Part shown: in pieces, positions 32,076 through 40,219 of the stretch
Numbering within the stretch: the first letter of the stretch is position 1
Layout: every line of letters begins with the position of its first letter
Assembly (NCBI GenBank): GCA_035296325.1
Contig: DATHBD010000017.1
Location: 23,414-87,413 of the forward strand
Reading direction: 5' to 3'
Length of the DNA stretch: 64,000 bases
From: DATHBD01 sp035296325
Lineage (GTDB): Bacteria; Actinomycetota; Actinomycetes; Mycobacteriales; Micromonosporaceae
Notes under the pieces: generated by a model
Databases searched by the model: none
Told to the model about the DNA's origin: nothing
The model's input: the letters and a program-made list of their open reading frames with translations, nothing else
Translations under genes and position numbers: made by a program

Positions 32076-34550
32076 TCACCGGCGGGTACCCGGGTCGCGG
32101 CCGCGGGTCACGACGGCGAGCTGGCCGGATCGACTCACGACCGCCAGGTCACCGTCGACGTCGGTGCGAAGCACCCGGACCCCCGCGCGGGCCAGCCGAG
32201 CCAGTACGGCGGCGTTGGGGTGGCCGTAGTCGTTGCCCGCCCCCACCGACACCAGCGCCACGGCCGGGTTCACGGCGGCCAGAAAGTCCGGATCCTGGAA
32301 GCTGCTGCCATGATGCGCGAGCTTCAGCACATCCGCGCGTAGTGGCACGTTGAGCAGGCCCTGCTGCTCCTCGTTCTCGGCGTCCCCGGCCAGCAGGACA
32401 CTGTGCCGGCCGATCGTCGCGCGCAGCACCACGGAGTTGTTGTTGGGGTCGGAGCGGGTGCCGACGATCGGACGGTGCGGGCCGATCACCGCCAGGTGCA
32501 CCGCACCGGCGGCATAGGACGAGCCGGGCCGGGCCACGTCGACCGGTACGCCATGCCGGGCCGCGACAGTCATCACCGACGAGCGTCCGGCCGCCGGCTC
32601 GCCCAGCGACGGCGTGAGGATCGCGACGACGGGCCGGCGCCGCAGCACTCCCTCGACCCCTCCGACGTGGTCGGCGTGGAAGTGCGTCAACACCAGCAGC
32701 ACCACCTGCTCCACCCCGAGGCGCCGCAGGCACCGGTCCACGGCGGCGGGATCCGGCCCGGCATCCACCACCACCGCCTGTCCGGGCCCTGCCGCCAGCA
32801 CGATCGCGTCGCCCTGCCCCACATCGCAGGCCACCGTCAGCCACCCCGCCGGCGGCCACCCGGACGCCACCAGGCGGACCGGCAGCGCCCCGACGGCCGC
32901 GGCCACCGCGATGACCAGCGCCAGCCGACGCAGCACCGAAATCCGGCCGGCGCACAGCACGGCCGCCAACACCGCCGCCAGCAGGAGACCACCGGCAGTC
33001 CCGCCCGGCCACGGCAGCAAGCCGGCCGGGGCGTCGGCACCGGTCTGCGCCAACCAGACCAACCACCGCGCCGGCCACGAGGCCAGCCACGCCAGGAACT
33101 GCGCGCCGGTCATCCACACCGGCGACAGCAGGGCCGCGCCGACGCCCAGGACCGTCGCCGGCGCCACCGCGGGGACGGCGAGCAGATTCGCCGGGATCGC
33201 CGTCGCGCTCACCGTGCCCGAGATCGCGGCGATCACCGGCGCACACGCCGCCTGTGCCGCCGCCGGCACGGCAACAGCGTCCGACACCACCGCCGGGACC
33301 CCGCGTGACCGCATCGCGGCGCTCCACCGCGGCGCGAGCAGCAACAGACCAGCCGTGGCCAGCACTGACAGCGCGAAGCCCGCCTCAGCCGCAAGCTCCG
33401 GGTCGACCACGAGCAGCACCGCCACCGCGGCCGCCAAGGCCGGCATCGCCGCCCGGGGCCGGCCACTCGCCAGCGCGACCAATGCGAGTCCGCCCATTGC
33501 GGCCGCCCGCAACACACTCGGCGACGGGCGCGCCAGAATCACAAAGCCCGCCAGCGCCAGGGCACACAGCACCGCCGACAGCACCGGACCGGCCCGGCAC
33601 CACCGGACCAGCAGCAGCACGGCCGCGACCACGATCGCGCAGTTGGAGCCGGACACCGCGACAAGGTGCGTCATGCCGGTCGCCCGGAACGCGTCAGCCA
33701 CCGCCGGGTCGAGCCCACTGGTGTCACCCACGACCAGGCCCGGGAGCAGGCCACCCGGCTCCGGTGGCAGCGGCCGACACGCCTCCCGTAGGCCGGCCCG
33801 CAGGCCACCGGCCGCCCGCTGGGCCCAGGGCGGAGGGCTCACCGCCGTTGCCGGCAGGCTGACGGAGAGGACAGCCGCCCGGAGATCGCCGCCGCGGGAC
33901 GGGCCCAGCCGGCCCGTGACGGTAGCCCGCTGACCGGGCAGGAGCCTGGCCCACTCCGGCCGGCTGGCGAGCACCAGTACGCGCGCCGACACCCGGACCC
34001 GACCGTCCGGGCCTTCGATCCAGACCAGTCGGGCGGGCACCAGGTAGGTGCGCGGTCCTCGGCCGCCACGCACCGGTCGAGGATCATCAGTGATCACGAT
34101 CTCGACGGTCGCGGTGGCGTGCCGACTGGCCTGTCCGGCGAGCGGGTCGGCGTCGCGCAGGGCCACCCGGGCTGCGGTGCTGGCGGCACCGCACACCACG
34201 CCCAGCAGAATCGCAACGGCGAGCCACCCGACCCGACGGGCCACCGCATCAACGTCAGGGCGACTGCGGTGGGGCGCCCGGTGATCACCCCGGCGGTCGT
34301 CGGCTCGGCGGTTATCGGCCCGGCGGGCGACGAGCCGCCGGTGCCGTGGCGTCGCGGTGGCCGCCAACGCCGCGCCCACACACGCTGCGACCGCACCCGC
34401 CGCGGCGGCCAGCAGCGCACCCGGCAGCGCCGGCAGATACAGACAACCCAACGCGGTCAGCCAGCAGCCCAGCGCGAAGCCGACCAGTCGAAGGTCGGGG
34501 AGGTCGCCGGTGCGGGTGGTCTGCACACCGCCGGGTGGACCGTCGGCCAT
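32076..34550 (-). CDS. comEC: DNA uptake channel protein ComEC/Rec2
   Basis: An 824-residue membrane protein that in competent bacteria conducts single-stranded DNA. It has an N-terminal membrane region, an OB-fold-like section (RLVWIEGPDGRVRVSARV), the Competence domain (GMTHLVAVSGSNCAIVVA) with several helices, and a C-terminal metallo-beta-lactamase-like domain with HFHADHVGG, LAGDAENEEQ and LKLAHHGS. Length and order match the family. The ATG at 34550 shares one base with the stop of comEA (TGATG); a GTG three bases earlier also fits. Actinobacteria of this type are not known to be naturally competent, so actual DNA uptake remains unproven. Confidence 0.92.
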   Translation of the reverse strand: MADGPPGGVQTTRTGDLPDLRLVGFALGCWLTALGCLYLPALPGALLAAAAGAVAACVGAALAATATPRHRRLVARRADNRRADDRRGDHRAPHRSRPDVDAVARRVGWLAVAILLGVVCGAASTAARVALRDADPLAGQASRHATATVEIVITDDPRPVRGGRGPRTYLVPARLVWIEGPDGRVRVSARVLVLASRPEWARLLPGQRATVTGRLGPSRGGDLRAAVLSVSLPATAVSPPPWAQRAAGGLRAGLREACRPLPPEPGGLLPGLVVGDTSGLDPAVADAFRATGMTHLVAVSGSNCAIVVAAVLLLVRWCRAGPVLSAVLCALALAGFVILARPSPSVLRAAAMGGLALVALASGRPRAAMPALAAAVAVLLVVDPELAAEAGFALSVLATAGLLLLAPRWSAAMRSRGVPAVVSDAVAVPAAAQAACAPVIAAISGTVSATAIPANLLAVPAVAPATVLGVGAALLSPVWMTGAQFLAWLASWPARWLVWLAQTGADAPAGLLPWPGGTAGGLLLAAVLAAVLCAGRISVLRRLALVIAVAAAVGALPVRLVASGWPPAGWLTVACDVGQGDAIVLAAGPGQAVVVDAGPDPAAVDRCLRRLGVEQVVLLVLTHFHADHVGGVEGVLRRRPVVAILTPSLGEPAAGRSSVMTVAARHGVPVDVARPGSSYAAGAVHLAVIGPHRPIVGTRSDPNNNSVVLRATIGRHSVLLAGDAENEEQQGLLNVPLRADVLKLAHHGSSFQDPDFLAAVNPAVALVSVGAGNDYGHPNAAVLARLARAGVRVLRTDVDGDLAVVSRSGQLAVVTRGRDPGTRR

Positions 34551-35455
34551 CACACCACCACCAGGTCTTTCAGCTGCTTGAACCGCGCATCACCGATCCC
34601 ATCGACCTGGCGCAGGTCGTTGACGGACCGGAACGGTCCCTGCTTCGTCCGGTGGTCGACGATGCGCTGGGCAAGAACCGGACCCACCCCGGGGAGCGTC
34701 TGCAGCTGTGTGGCGGTGGCGGTGTTCAGGTTGAGCTGCCCGCCCGGCGCCGCGCCGGCGTTGGGCTGGTCGCCGGGTGCCTGGCCGCCGTACGGGCCGC
34801 TCCCGACCCCGGGCGGAGGAGTGACCCCGATCAGCAGCAACTCGCCGTCGGCCAACTTGCGGGCGAGGTTCACGTACGACAGATCCGTACCGGGCGCGGG
34901 GCCACCGGCCGCCTCGATCGCGTCGGCCACCCGCGCGCCGACCGGCAGTCGTACCAGCCCTGGCTGGCGGACCCTGCCGGCCACGGCGATGACCAGGGCG
35001 GCGCCCGGACTCTCCGAAGCCGGACCGGCCGCCACCATCCGGGGCGGGATGGCCTCGGCCCTCGGCCGGCTGTGCCAGGCGACGAATGCGGCGATGGCAA
35101 CCACCGCCACCGCTACCGCCACCATGGCGCGGACGCCCCGCCGACCCGGATCGAATGCAGCCAGCACGCGGGTGCGCGAGGCGGCCGGTGAGTCACCTCC
35201 GGTGACAACAGCCAGCTCGCCGGTTGGCTCGCGTCCGGCCGGCTCGCGTCCGGCCGGATCGTTCCCCGGCGCCTCGCGTCCGGCCGGCTCGTCCCCCGGC
35301 GGCTCGCCTGACGCCGGCTCGTGCCCCGCGGGCGGGCGCTCGTCCGTGTTGTCCCAGGCGAGTTCGGCCGAGCCGGGTAGGCCGATGACCCGGACGAACC
35401 GCCGGTGCACCACGTCATCGAGCTCATCGTCGAACCGTTCCGTTCGCCGCCACAT
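34550..35455 (-). CDS. comEA: ComEA-like DNA-binding protein
   Basis: A 301-residue protein that would bind DNA at the surface for ComEC. Order: a short N-terminal region, a stretch of Pro/Gly/Glu repeats (EPPGDEPAGREAPGNDPAGR, residues 50-78), one membrane helix (AMVAVAVAVVAIAAFVAW, about 110-128), a SLBB-like beta region (VIAVAGRVRQPGLVRLPVG) and a C-terminal helix-hairpin-helix (LNLNTATATQLQTLPGVGP, then IVDHRTKQGPF). The ATG at 35455 has no ribosome site; TAACGT eight bases before it fits a leaderless start. It overlaps comEC and is the head of that operon. Confidence 0.88.
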   Translation of the reverse strand: MWRRTERFDDELDDVVHRRFVRVIGLPGSAELAWDNTDERPPAGHEPASGEPPGDEPAGREAPGNDPAGREPAGREPTGELAVVTGGDSPAASRTRVLAAFDPGRRGVRAMVAVAVAVVAIAAFVAWHSRPRAEAIPPRMVAAGPASESPGAALVIAVAGRVRQPGLVRLPVGARVADAIEAAGGPAPGTDLSYVNLARKLADGELLLIGVTPPPGVGSGPYGGQAPGDQPNAGAAPGGQLNLNTATATQLQTLPGVGPVLAQRIVDHRTKQGPFRSVNDLRQVDGIGDARFKQLKDLVVV

Positions 35456-35463
35456 GGCGCACG

Positions 35464-35469
35464 ACGTTA
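35464..35469 (-). promoter_or_regulatory. -10 box of a probable leaderless comEA transcript
   Basis: TAACGT on the minus strand ends eight bases before the comEA ATG at 35455. No Shine-Dalgarno sequence lies between them. This spacing is what leaderless actinobacterial genes show. A matching -35 box is not clear. Confidence 0.5.
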
Positions 35470-35560
35470 GGGCTGCGTTCGCGATATCGCCGGACCCGAG
35501 CGCTTCGGTTGTGGACAGCGAAGGGCTTGTGGACAAACGCCGGGTCAACCGGCGGACGTG

Positions 35561-36418
35561 CTATGGCAGGCGGTGCACCACCGCGGCCACCATGCCCGGC
35601 CCGACGTGCGCCGCGACGGCCGGGCCCACCTCGGTCAGGTAGCGATCTCGCACCTGGTCACCCAGTCGGGTGGCCAGTCGGTCGGCCAGACCCTGGGCGC
35701 GTTCGGGGCTGGCCAGGTGGTGCACCGCGATATCGACGGTCCCGTCGCCGGCGGCCTCGACAGCGAGGTCGGTGAGGCGCGTGAGCGCCCGACTCGCGGT
35801 ACGGACGCGGTCGCGCACCAGCACGCCGGACTCGCCGATGTACAGGATCGGCTTGACTGACAGTGCGGTGCCCAGCAGGGCGGAGGCCGCGCCGATGCGT
35901 CCGCCGCGACGAAGGAACTCCAGCGTATCCACGTAGAACAGGGCGGTGGTCCGGGCAGCGGCCCCGACCGCCGCGTCCCGTACGCCGGCGAGGTCCTGTC
36001 CCTGCCCGGCGGCCTCGATCGCGGCCAGCGCGCAGAACCCCAGGCCCATGCCGGTGGAGTGACTGTCGACCACCGCGACCCGGCCGTCGAACTCCGCCGC
36101 GGCAAGCACCGCCGCGTCGTACGTGCCGGACAGCTTGGCGGACAGGTGCACCGAGACGATGGCCGGCGCCCCTTGGCGCAGCAGATCGCCGTAGACCGCA
36201 GCGAACTCCCCCGGCGCGGGCCTCGAGGTGGTGACCGCCGTACGCCTGGCGGTGAGGGCCTGCGCCACGACGTCGGATCCGACGTCGCGACCCTCTCTGC
36301 GCTGGGCTCCGGCGACGACGACGTGCAGCGGGACGACGGTGATGCCGGTGACCCGCTCGTCCGGCAGGTACGCGGTGGAGTCCGTGACGACGCCGATAGC
36401 TGGTAGTGCCGAGGGCAT
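35561..36418 (-). CDS. DegV family fatty-acid-binding protein
   Basis: A 285-residue cytosolic protein of the DegV family. Visible features are GVVTDSTAYLP at the N-terminus, TTSRPAPGEF, SAKLSGTYDAAVLAA and VVDSHSTGMGLGF, which line the fatty-acid site in known members. In Firmicutes the related FakB gives fatty acids to a kinase FakA for phosphorylation; a FakA gene is not nearby here. Start is the ATG at 36418, with TAGCGT six bases upstream and no ribosome site, so leaderless translation is likely. It lies 105 bases upstream of comEA. Confidence 0.88.
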   Translation of the reverse strand: MPSALPAIGVVTDSTAYLPDERVTGITVVPLHVVVAGAQRREGRDVGSDVVAQALTARRTAVTTSRPAPGEFAAVYGDLLRQGAPAIVSVHLSAKLSGTYDAAVLAAAEFDGRVAVVDSHSTGMGLGFCALAAIEAAGQGQDLAGVRDAAVGAAARTTALFYVDTLEFLRRGGRIGAASALLGTALSVKPILYIGESGVLVRDRVRTASRALTRLTDLAVEAAGDGTVDIAVHHLASPERAQGLADRLATRLGDQVRDRYLTEVGPAVAAHVGPGMVAAVVHRLP

Positions 36419-36424
36419 GACGGC

Positions 36425-36430
36425 ACGCTA
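36425..36430 (-). promoter_or_regulatory. -10 box of a probable leaderless degV-family transcript
   Basis: TAGCGT on the minus strand sits six bases before the ATG at 36418, without a ribosome binding site in between. The preceding lipoprotein gene ends only 17 bases further upstream, so the promoter would lie partly within that gene's end. Confidence 0.45.
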
Positions 36431-36446
36431 CCGGACCGTACCGAAG

Positions 36447-36929
36447 TTAGCCCTTGGTGGCCTCGAGAACTTCGAAGGGCCTGCCCTGCTGGCACGTCGA
36501 TACCACGCCTTCGGCGAGCGTGCCGCGCACCGTGAAGCGCCCGCCGGACTGCAGCAGGGCCCGATCGCCGCCGAGGAGGAGGTACGTCTCGCCGGCGGTG
36601 CGAAGGATCAGGCAGTTCGCCTCGACGCCCGGCGCCACGTCACCCATCAGCATCAGCTCGCTGCCCGGGGCGGCGCTGGCTCCTGGTGGTAGTGGATTCC
36701 CCGAGCCGGGGCCGGCGGGGTCGCTGGCGGGCACCGACGCGGACGGGGTCGATGGGGCCGCGGGTTCGGACGGGTCGAGGGAGCCCGTCGGTACTACCGG
36801 GCTACCGGTCACCCCGTCGGTCTGCGGTGTGCCGGCGTCGCAGCCGGCGAACAGGCCCAGGACCACCGCCATGGCCGCCACGGGCCCGAGCACCCTGGAA
36901 ACCAACCCATAATCCCGCATGTTTCCCAT
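36447..36929 (-). CDS. Small lipoprotein of unknown function
   Basis: A 160-residue secreted lipoprotein. The signal sequence (VLGPVAAMAVVLGLFAGC) ends in the lipobox FAGC. A Pro/Ser/Gly/Thr linker (about 35-80) leads to a compact C-terminal domain with CLILRTAGETYLLLGGD and STCQQGRPFEVLE, two Cys that could form a disulphide. This resembles small actinobacterial lipoproteins with an OB-like domain; I cannot name a function. ATG at 36929 lies two bases beyond the phosphatase stop; a second ATG at 36920 has GGGAA in front and could be the true start. It is part of the nadD-rsfS-phosphatase run. Confidence 0.7.
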   Translation of the reverse strand: MGNMRDYGLVSRVLGPVAAMAVVLGLFAGCDAGTPQTDGVTGSPVVPTGSLDPSEPAAPSTPSASVPASDPAGPGSGNPLPPGASAAPGSELMLMGDVAPGVEANCLILRTAGETYLLLGGDRALLQSGGRFTVRGTLAEGVVSTCQQGRPFEVLEATKG

Positions 36930-36931
36930 AG

Positions 36932-37567
36932 TTACTCGGACGCGGCCGGCGGTGGCACGGTTCCGACAAGAGCGCCCACGTTGTGGGCCTCCAACATCCA
37001 CCCTCGCATCGGGGTGAGCCGGAGATCGGTCCAGTGACAGTTGGCCAGACCACCGAAGTTGCGGACCACCGGCGCAGGCCAGCCCAGCAGCGCTCCGGTG
37101 CCGAGTCGGGCGGCGCCGCCGTGGCAGACCACTACGGTCGTCCCCCCAGGCGCGCGCTCGGCGGCCTCCTGCAGCGCCACCAGCACCCGCTTGGCCACCT
37201 CCTCGTTCTCCTCGACCCCTGCGGCCTGGACCGGTTCACCGCGACGCCAGCGGGCGTACGCCTCCGGCCAGCGGGGTTGCAGGTCGGCGTCGGTGCAGCC
37301 CTCCCATTCGCCGTACCCCCGCTCGCGCAGCTGCGGGTCGAGGGCGACATCGAGGCCGGTGAGCGTGGCAAGCTGGGCGGCGGTGTCGGCCGCCCGGCGC
37401 AGGTCACTGGAGACGATCGCGTCCGGCTGGAGCGTGGCGAGGAACGACGCGGCCGCCGCGGCCTGCGCCCGACCGATCTCGGACAGGTCAATGTCGGTCT
37501 GACCCTGCACCCGGTGTGCCGCATTCCACGCGGTCTGGCCATGGCGCCACAGAATCAGTCGGGTCAC
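36932..37567 (-). CDS. Histidine phosphatase (phosphoglycerate-mutase-like)
   Basis: A 211-residue cytosolic phosphatase. The catalytic His is in LILWRHGQTAWNAAHRVQG, the second conserved Arg in SSDLRRAADTAAQL, Glu in LRERGYGEWEG, and the second catalytic His in VVCHGGAARLG. Members include the glucosyl-3-phosphoglycerate phosphatase GpgP of mycobacteria, located near rsfS as here, but the sequence alone does not prove that substrate. The GTG at 37567 overlaps the stop of rsfS (GTGA), showing coupled translation. Confidence 0.87.
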   Translation of the reverse strand: MTRLILWRHGQTAWNAAHRVQGQTDIDLSEIGRAQAAAAASFLATLQPDAIVSSDLRRAADTAAQLATLTGLDVALDPQLRERGYGEWEGCTDADLQPRWPEAYARWRRGEPVQAAGVEENEEVAKRVLVALQEAAERAPGGTTVVVCHGGAARLGTGALLGWPAPVVRNFGGLANCHWTDLRLTPMRGWMLEAHNVGALVGTVPPPAASE

Positions 37568-38073
37568 CCTGCGCTGCCGCGGCCGCTCACGGCACCGTCG
37601 GCACCCACCCACGCCGCGCCATCGGCGTCCGTCCGTTCGTTGCCGGGCAGGTCAGCGCCGCCGGAGCCGACCTCGCCGGGGTCCGAGCCGCCGGCTGCGG
37701 CGCCCAGGTCCTGGTCCACGAACGGGATCGTCGGACAGTCTTTCCAAAGACGGTCCAGCGAGTAGAACTCACGTTCCTCGGTGTGCTGCACGTGGACGAC
37801 GATGTCGACGTAGTCGAGCAGCGCCCATCGCCCGGAGCGTTCGCCCTCTCGCCGGGCCGGCTTGGCCTTCTCGGGGAGCTGAGCGAGGCGTTCCTCGATA
37901 GCGTCCACGATCGCGGTGACCTGACGCTCGTTCGGCGCCGATGCGAGGAGGAACGCATCGGTGATCGGCATCTGTTCGGTGACATCGAGGATCACGATGT
38001 CTTGCGCCTTCTTGTCTGCGGCCGCCTGAGCCGCATTCAGCGCCAGCTCGCGGGCGCGCTCGGTGGCGGGCAC
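37564..38073 (-). CDS. rsfS: Ribosomal silencing factor RsfS
   Basis: Binds ribosomal protein L14 and blocks subunit joining under starvation. The 169-residue protein has the conserved core KKAQDIVILDVTEQMPITDAF, then NERQVTAIVDAIEERL, and WALLDYVDIVVHVQHTEER with YSLDRLW, as in all RsfS/DUF143 proteins. The C-terminal 45 residues are a Gly/Ala/Asp-rich tail not found in short homologues. Start is a GTG at 38073 after AAGGGAG. It lies 99 bases after nadD and overlaps the phosphatase. Confidence 0.93.
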   Translation of the reverse strand: MPATERARELALNAAQAAADKKAQDIVILDVTEQMPITDAFLLASAPNERQVTAIVDAIEERLAQLPEKAKPARREGERSGRWALLDYVDIVVHVQHTEEREFYSLDRLWKDCPTIPFVDQDLGAAAGGSDPGEVGSGGADLPGNERTDADGAAWVGADGAVSGRGSAG

Positions 38074-38172
38074 CGGACTCCCTTCCTTGGGGACAGGTCG
38101 GCGCGAAGGTCGCGCTCGACTTCCAAGCCTCTCACGCCGGTACGGCAGGTGCCGCATGCGATCGGGGCGGAC

Positions 38173-38805
38173 TCAGACAATCTGGTACAGGCCGCGCTTG
38201 GCGATGTACTGAACGACACCGTCGGGGACGAGGTACCACACCGGTTTGCCCTCAGCCACCCGACGCCTACAGTCCGTGGACGAGATCGCCATGGCCGGGA
38301 CCTGGATCAGCCGTACCGTGTCCGCGGGCAGGTGCGCGTCGCTCAGCTCGAACCCGGGTCGCGTGACCCCCACGAAGTTGGCCAACGCAAACAGTCGATC
38401 CGACTCCTTCCAGGACAGGATCCGGGCCAGGGCGTCGGCTCCGGTGATGAAGAACAGCTCTGCGGTGGCGCCGTACCGCGCCCGGAGCTCCAGCAACGTG
38501 TCGACGGTGTAGGTCGGTCCATGCCGCTCGATGTCCACCCGGCTGACCTGGAACCGGGGGTTGGACGCGGTTGCGATCACCGTCATGAGGTACCGGTCCT
38601 CGGCAGGGCTGACCTCGACGGTCCCCTTCTGCCACGGCTCCCCGGTCGGCACGAACACCACCTCGTCCAGCCCGAACCCGTCGGCGACCTCACTGGCGGC
38701 CACGAGGTGACCGTGGTGAATCGGATCGAACGTTCCGCCCATGATCCCGATTCGGCGCGGTCGGGTCGCCGTGCCGGCCGCTGTCCTGCTGTCGCCATCG
38801 CTCAC
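38173..38805 (-). CDS. nadD: Nicotinate-nucleotide adenylyltransferase
   Basis: Makes deamido-NAD from nicotinate mononucleotide and ATP. The 210-residue enzyme has the nucleotidyltransferase signature GIMGGTFDPIHHGHLVAASE, the VFVPTGEPWQK segment and, near the end, MAISSTDCRRRVAEG (the ISSTxxR motif). The long open frame back to 39051 overlaps the DUF397 gene on the other strand and shows no similarity; the GTG at 38805 is preferred, with TACGCT seven bases before it and no ribosome site, so a leaderless start is likely. It heads the nadD-rsfS-phosphatase-lipoprotein run. Confidence 0.92.
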   Translation of the reverse strand: MSDGDSRTAAGTATRPRRIGIMGGTFDPIHHGHLVAASEVADGFGLDEVVFVPTGEPWQKGTVEVSPAEDRYLMTVIATASNPRFQVSRVDIERHGPTYTVDTLLELRARYGATAELFFITGADALARILSWKESDRLFALANFVGVTRPGFELSDAHLPADTVRLIQVPAMAISSTDCRRRVAEGKPVWYLVPDGVVQYIAKRGLYQIV

Positions 38806-38812
38806 CCGGAGC

Positions 38813-38818
38813 AGCGTA
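38813..38818 (-). promoter_or_regulatory. -10 box of a probable leaderless nadD transcript
   Basis: TACGCT on the minus strand lies seven bases before the GTG at 38805. There is no Shine-Dalgarno sequence. The divergent palindrome at 38843-38861 lies where the -35 region or an activator site would be. Confidence 0.5.
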
Positions 38819-38842
38819 GCCAGTTGATCGATCCCGCGCTCC

Positions 38843-38861
38843 GGTACCCGGTTCGGGTACC
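38843..38861. promoter_or_regulatory. 8-3-8 palindrome between divergent nadD and DUF397 gene
   Basis: GGTACCCG-GTT-CGGGTACC is an exact inverted repeat of two 8-base arms with a 3-base spacer. It lies in the 105-base divergent gap, about 25 bases behind the nadD -10 box and 38 bases before the DUF397 -10 box. Its symmetry suits a dimeric regulator acting on one or both genes. Confidence 0.5.
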
Positions 38862-38898
38862 CGCCCGGCGTTGCCGATGCCCTTCGCGCCGGTCGGTG

Positions 38899-38904
38899 TA
38901 CGTT
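38899..38904 (+). promoter_or_regulatory. -10 box of a probable leaderless DUF397 transcript
   Basis: TACGTT sits six bases before the GTG at 38911. No ribosome binding site lies between them, as with nadD on the other strand. Confidence 0.5.
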
Positions 38905-38910
38905 TTTCCG

Positions 38911-39132
38911 GTGACGACTACACACCCGAAGGGCAACTTCGATCTCAGCCGCGCGGAGTGGCGCACGCCGTCCGGTGACACCGCCGGCAGCCGCGTTGAG
39001 GTGGCATTCGTCGACGACCTGATCGGCCTCCGCAACGGCGCGGACCCGCACGGCGCTGTGCTGGTCTTCACCCAGGAGGAGTGGGATGCATTCGTGCTCG
39101 GCGCCAGGGACGGCGAGTTCGACCCGGACTGA
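38911..39132 (+). CDS. DUF397 protein
   Basis: A 73-residue protein of the DUF397 family, common in actinobacteria. The family marks are visible: NFDLSRAEWRTPSGD, VEVAFVDDLIGLRNGADPHG and LVFTQEEWDAFVLGARDGEFD. Family members are usually encoded beside an XRE-type regulator that they modulate; no such regulator is adjacent here, so this one is an orphan. The GTG at 38911 has a TACGTT box six bases before it. It converges with the regulator-like gene at 39178. Confidence 0.88.
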   Translation: MTTTHPKGNFDLSRAEWRTPSGDTAGSRVEVAFVDDLIGLRNGADPHGAVLVFTQEEWDAFVLGARDGEFDPD

Positions 39133-39177
39133 TGCCGGGCGGCCCGCGACTCGGCTCGGATGGCCCGGTTGCGCCAG

Positions 39178-39735
39178 CTAGCCGGAGAGGAGCGCACGGA
39201 TCGCCGCGATGCGGTCAACCCTGGGCGCCAGCGCACGCAGACGCAGCGCCAGGTTGACTGCGGTGAAGGTCGGCCCCAGGTCCTCCCCCGGGTCCGGTTC
39301 CTCCCAGAACTCCGACCGGTCGGTCATCGCTGATGTCCGGAAGCCCATCCGGTCCCGCAGCCACCGTCGTACCTCAGCCCACCGGTACAGGTCGGGCGCC
39401 ACCGGGTCGGGGAAGTCGCCCGGGCCGTCCGCACCGGTCGACCATGGCCCAACCACCTGCCGGGACAGGCCCAACCGCTCCCCGATCAGCGCGATGGTCA
39501 CCAGGTCGTCGTCCGGCCGGACCGACACGGGCGTCACTCCCACCGTGTCGAGATCCCGGATCACCGACACGATCGCGTCCACGAAGCTGGGAGCGTGCCG
39601 GTCGACCAGAACCGTCGCCGCATCGTCTCGCGGACTACTCAGGACACCCACGTCGCCACACCGGATGAAGAGTCCACGGAGATGTCCATCATCAGGCAGC
39701 CGATCCAGCTGCACGGTGAACTGCCGAACCGTCAT
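39178..39735 (-). CDS. Putative helix-turn-helix protein
   Basis: A 185-residue protein without a firm family. Residues 1-75 form a mixed alpha/beta region with no motif I can name (TVQLDRLPDDGHLRGLFIRC). Residues 75-125 look like a MerR-type helix-turn-helix: LVTIALIGERLGLSRQVVG, then PGDFPDPVAPDLYRWAEVRRWL, where the last part matches the wing and second helix of excisionase-like regulators. Its start (ATG at 39735) overlaps the stop of the small zinc-ribbon gene. DNA binding is inferred from the helix pattern only; target unknown. Confidence 0.6.
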   Translation of the reverse strand: MTVRQFTVQLDRLPDDGHLRGLFIRCGDVGVLSSPRDDAATVLVDRHAPSFVDAIVSVIRDLDTVGVTPVSVRPDDDLVTIALIGERLGLSRQVVGPWSTGADGPGDFPDPVAPDLYRWAEVRRWLRDRMGFRTSAMTDRSEFWEEPDPGEDLGPTFTAVNLALRLRALAPRVDRIAAIRALLSG

Positions 39736-40028
39736 CGGTGCTCACCACCCGGACGGTGGCGGTACAGGTACGCGGCCACCCGCCGGCAGGCCCGCAGGGC
39801 GTAGCCGATCCATCCGGCGTCGTCGACCGGTGGGAGGTCGAGGCGAGCTCCGCAGTCGGGGCAGCTCAGCCGTTGCCACGGTCGGTCGGCGTCGGCGTCG
39901 GCGAAGCCGGCACCGACCGCGGCGCGAAGGACCGCGGTCCACTGCTGTCGCCCGTCATCGTGGGGCGCCGCGGCAGGTTCCGGCGGATCGGTGGGCAACG
40001 ACGGGTCGGTTGCGCTCGTGTCAGGCAT
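39732..40028 (-). CDS. Small protein with a CxxC zinc-ribbon half
   Basis: A 98-residue protein of unknown function. The N-terminus is Pro/Asp-rich and probably disordered. The middle has LSCPDCGARLDLPP, one CxxC knuckle; a second knuckle is missing, though a single later Cys lies in YALRACRRVAAYLYR. The ATG at 40028 has no clear ribosome site. It is coupled to the HTH-like gene by an ATGA overlap, so the two probably act together. Confidence 0.6.
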   Translation of the reverse strand: MPDTSATDPSLPTDPPEPAAAPHDDGRQQWTAVLRAAVGAGFADADADRPWQRLSCPDCGARLDLPPVDDAGWIGYALRACRRVAAYLYRHRPGGEHR

Positions 40029-40219
40029 GCCGCCAAGTCAAGTACCAACCGGCGACGGCGGGAGGGGCCAGACAGGGGGCCATAGGCGGGGCCGCAGCCC
40101 GGGGCACGCAGTACCGAACCGTTTCACCAGCCTGCTTCGGGGCAGAAAACGGATGTGGGCGGGCGGCGGACGACGGAATGGGGCCGGGCTGGCACCGCGG
40201 TCAGCACCGGGCCGGCGCG

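Noticed and set aside
36447..36929. Lipoprotein as an LytR/CpsA/Psr (LCP) family member near the phosphatase
   Set aside because: It is only 160 residues and lacks the LCP arginine motifs; a small unknown lipoprotein fits better.
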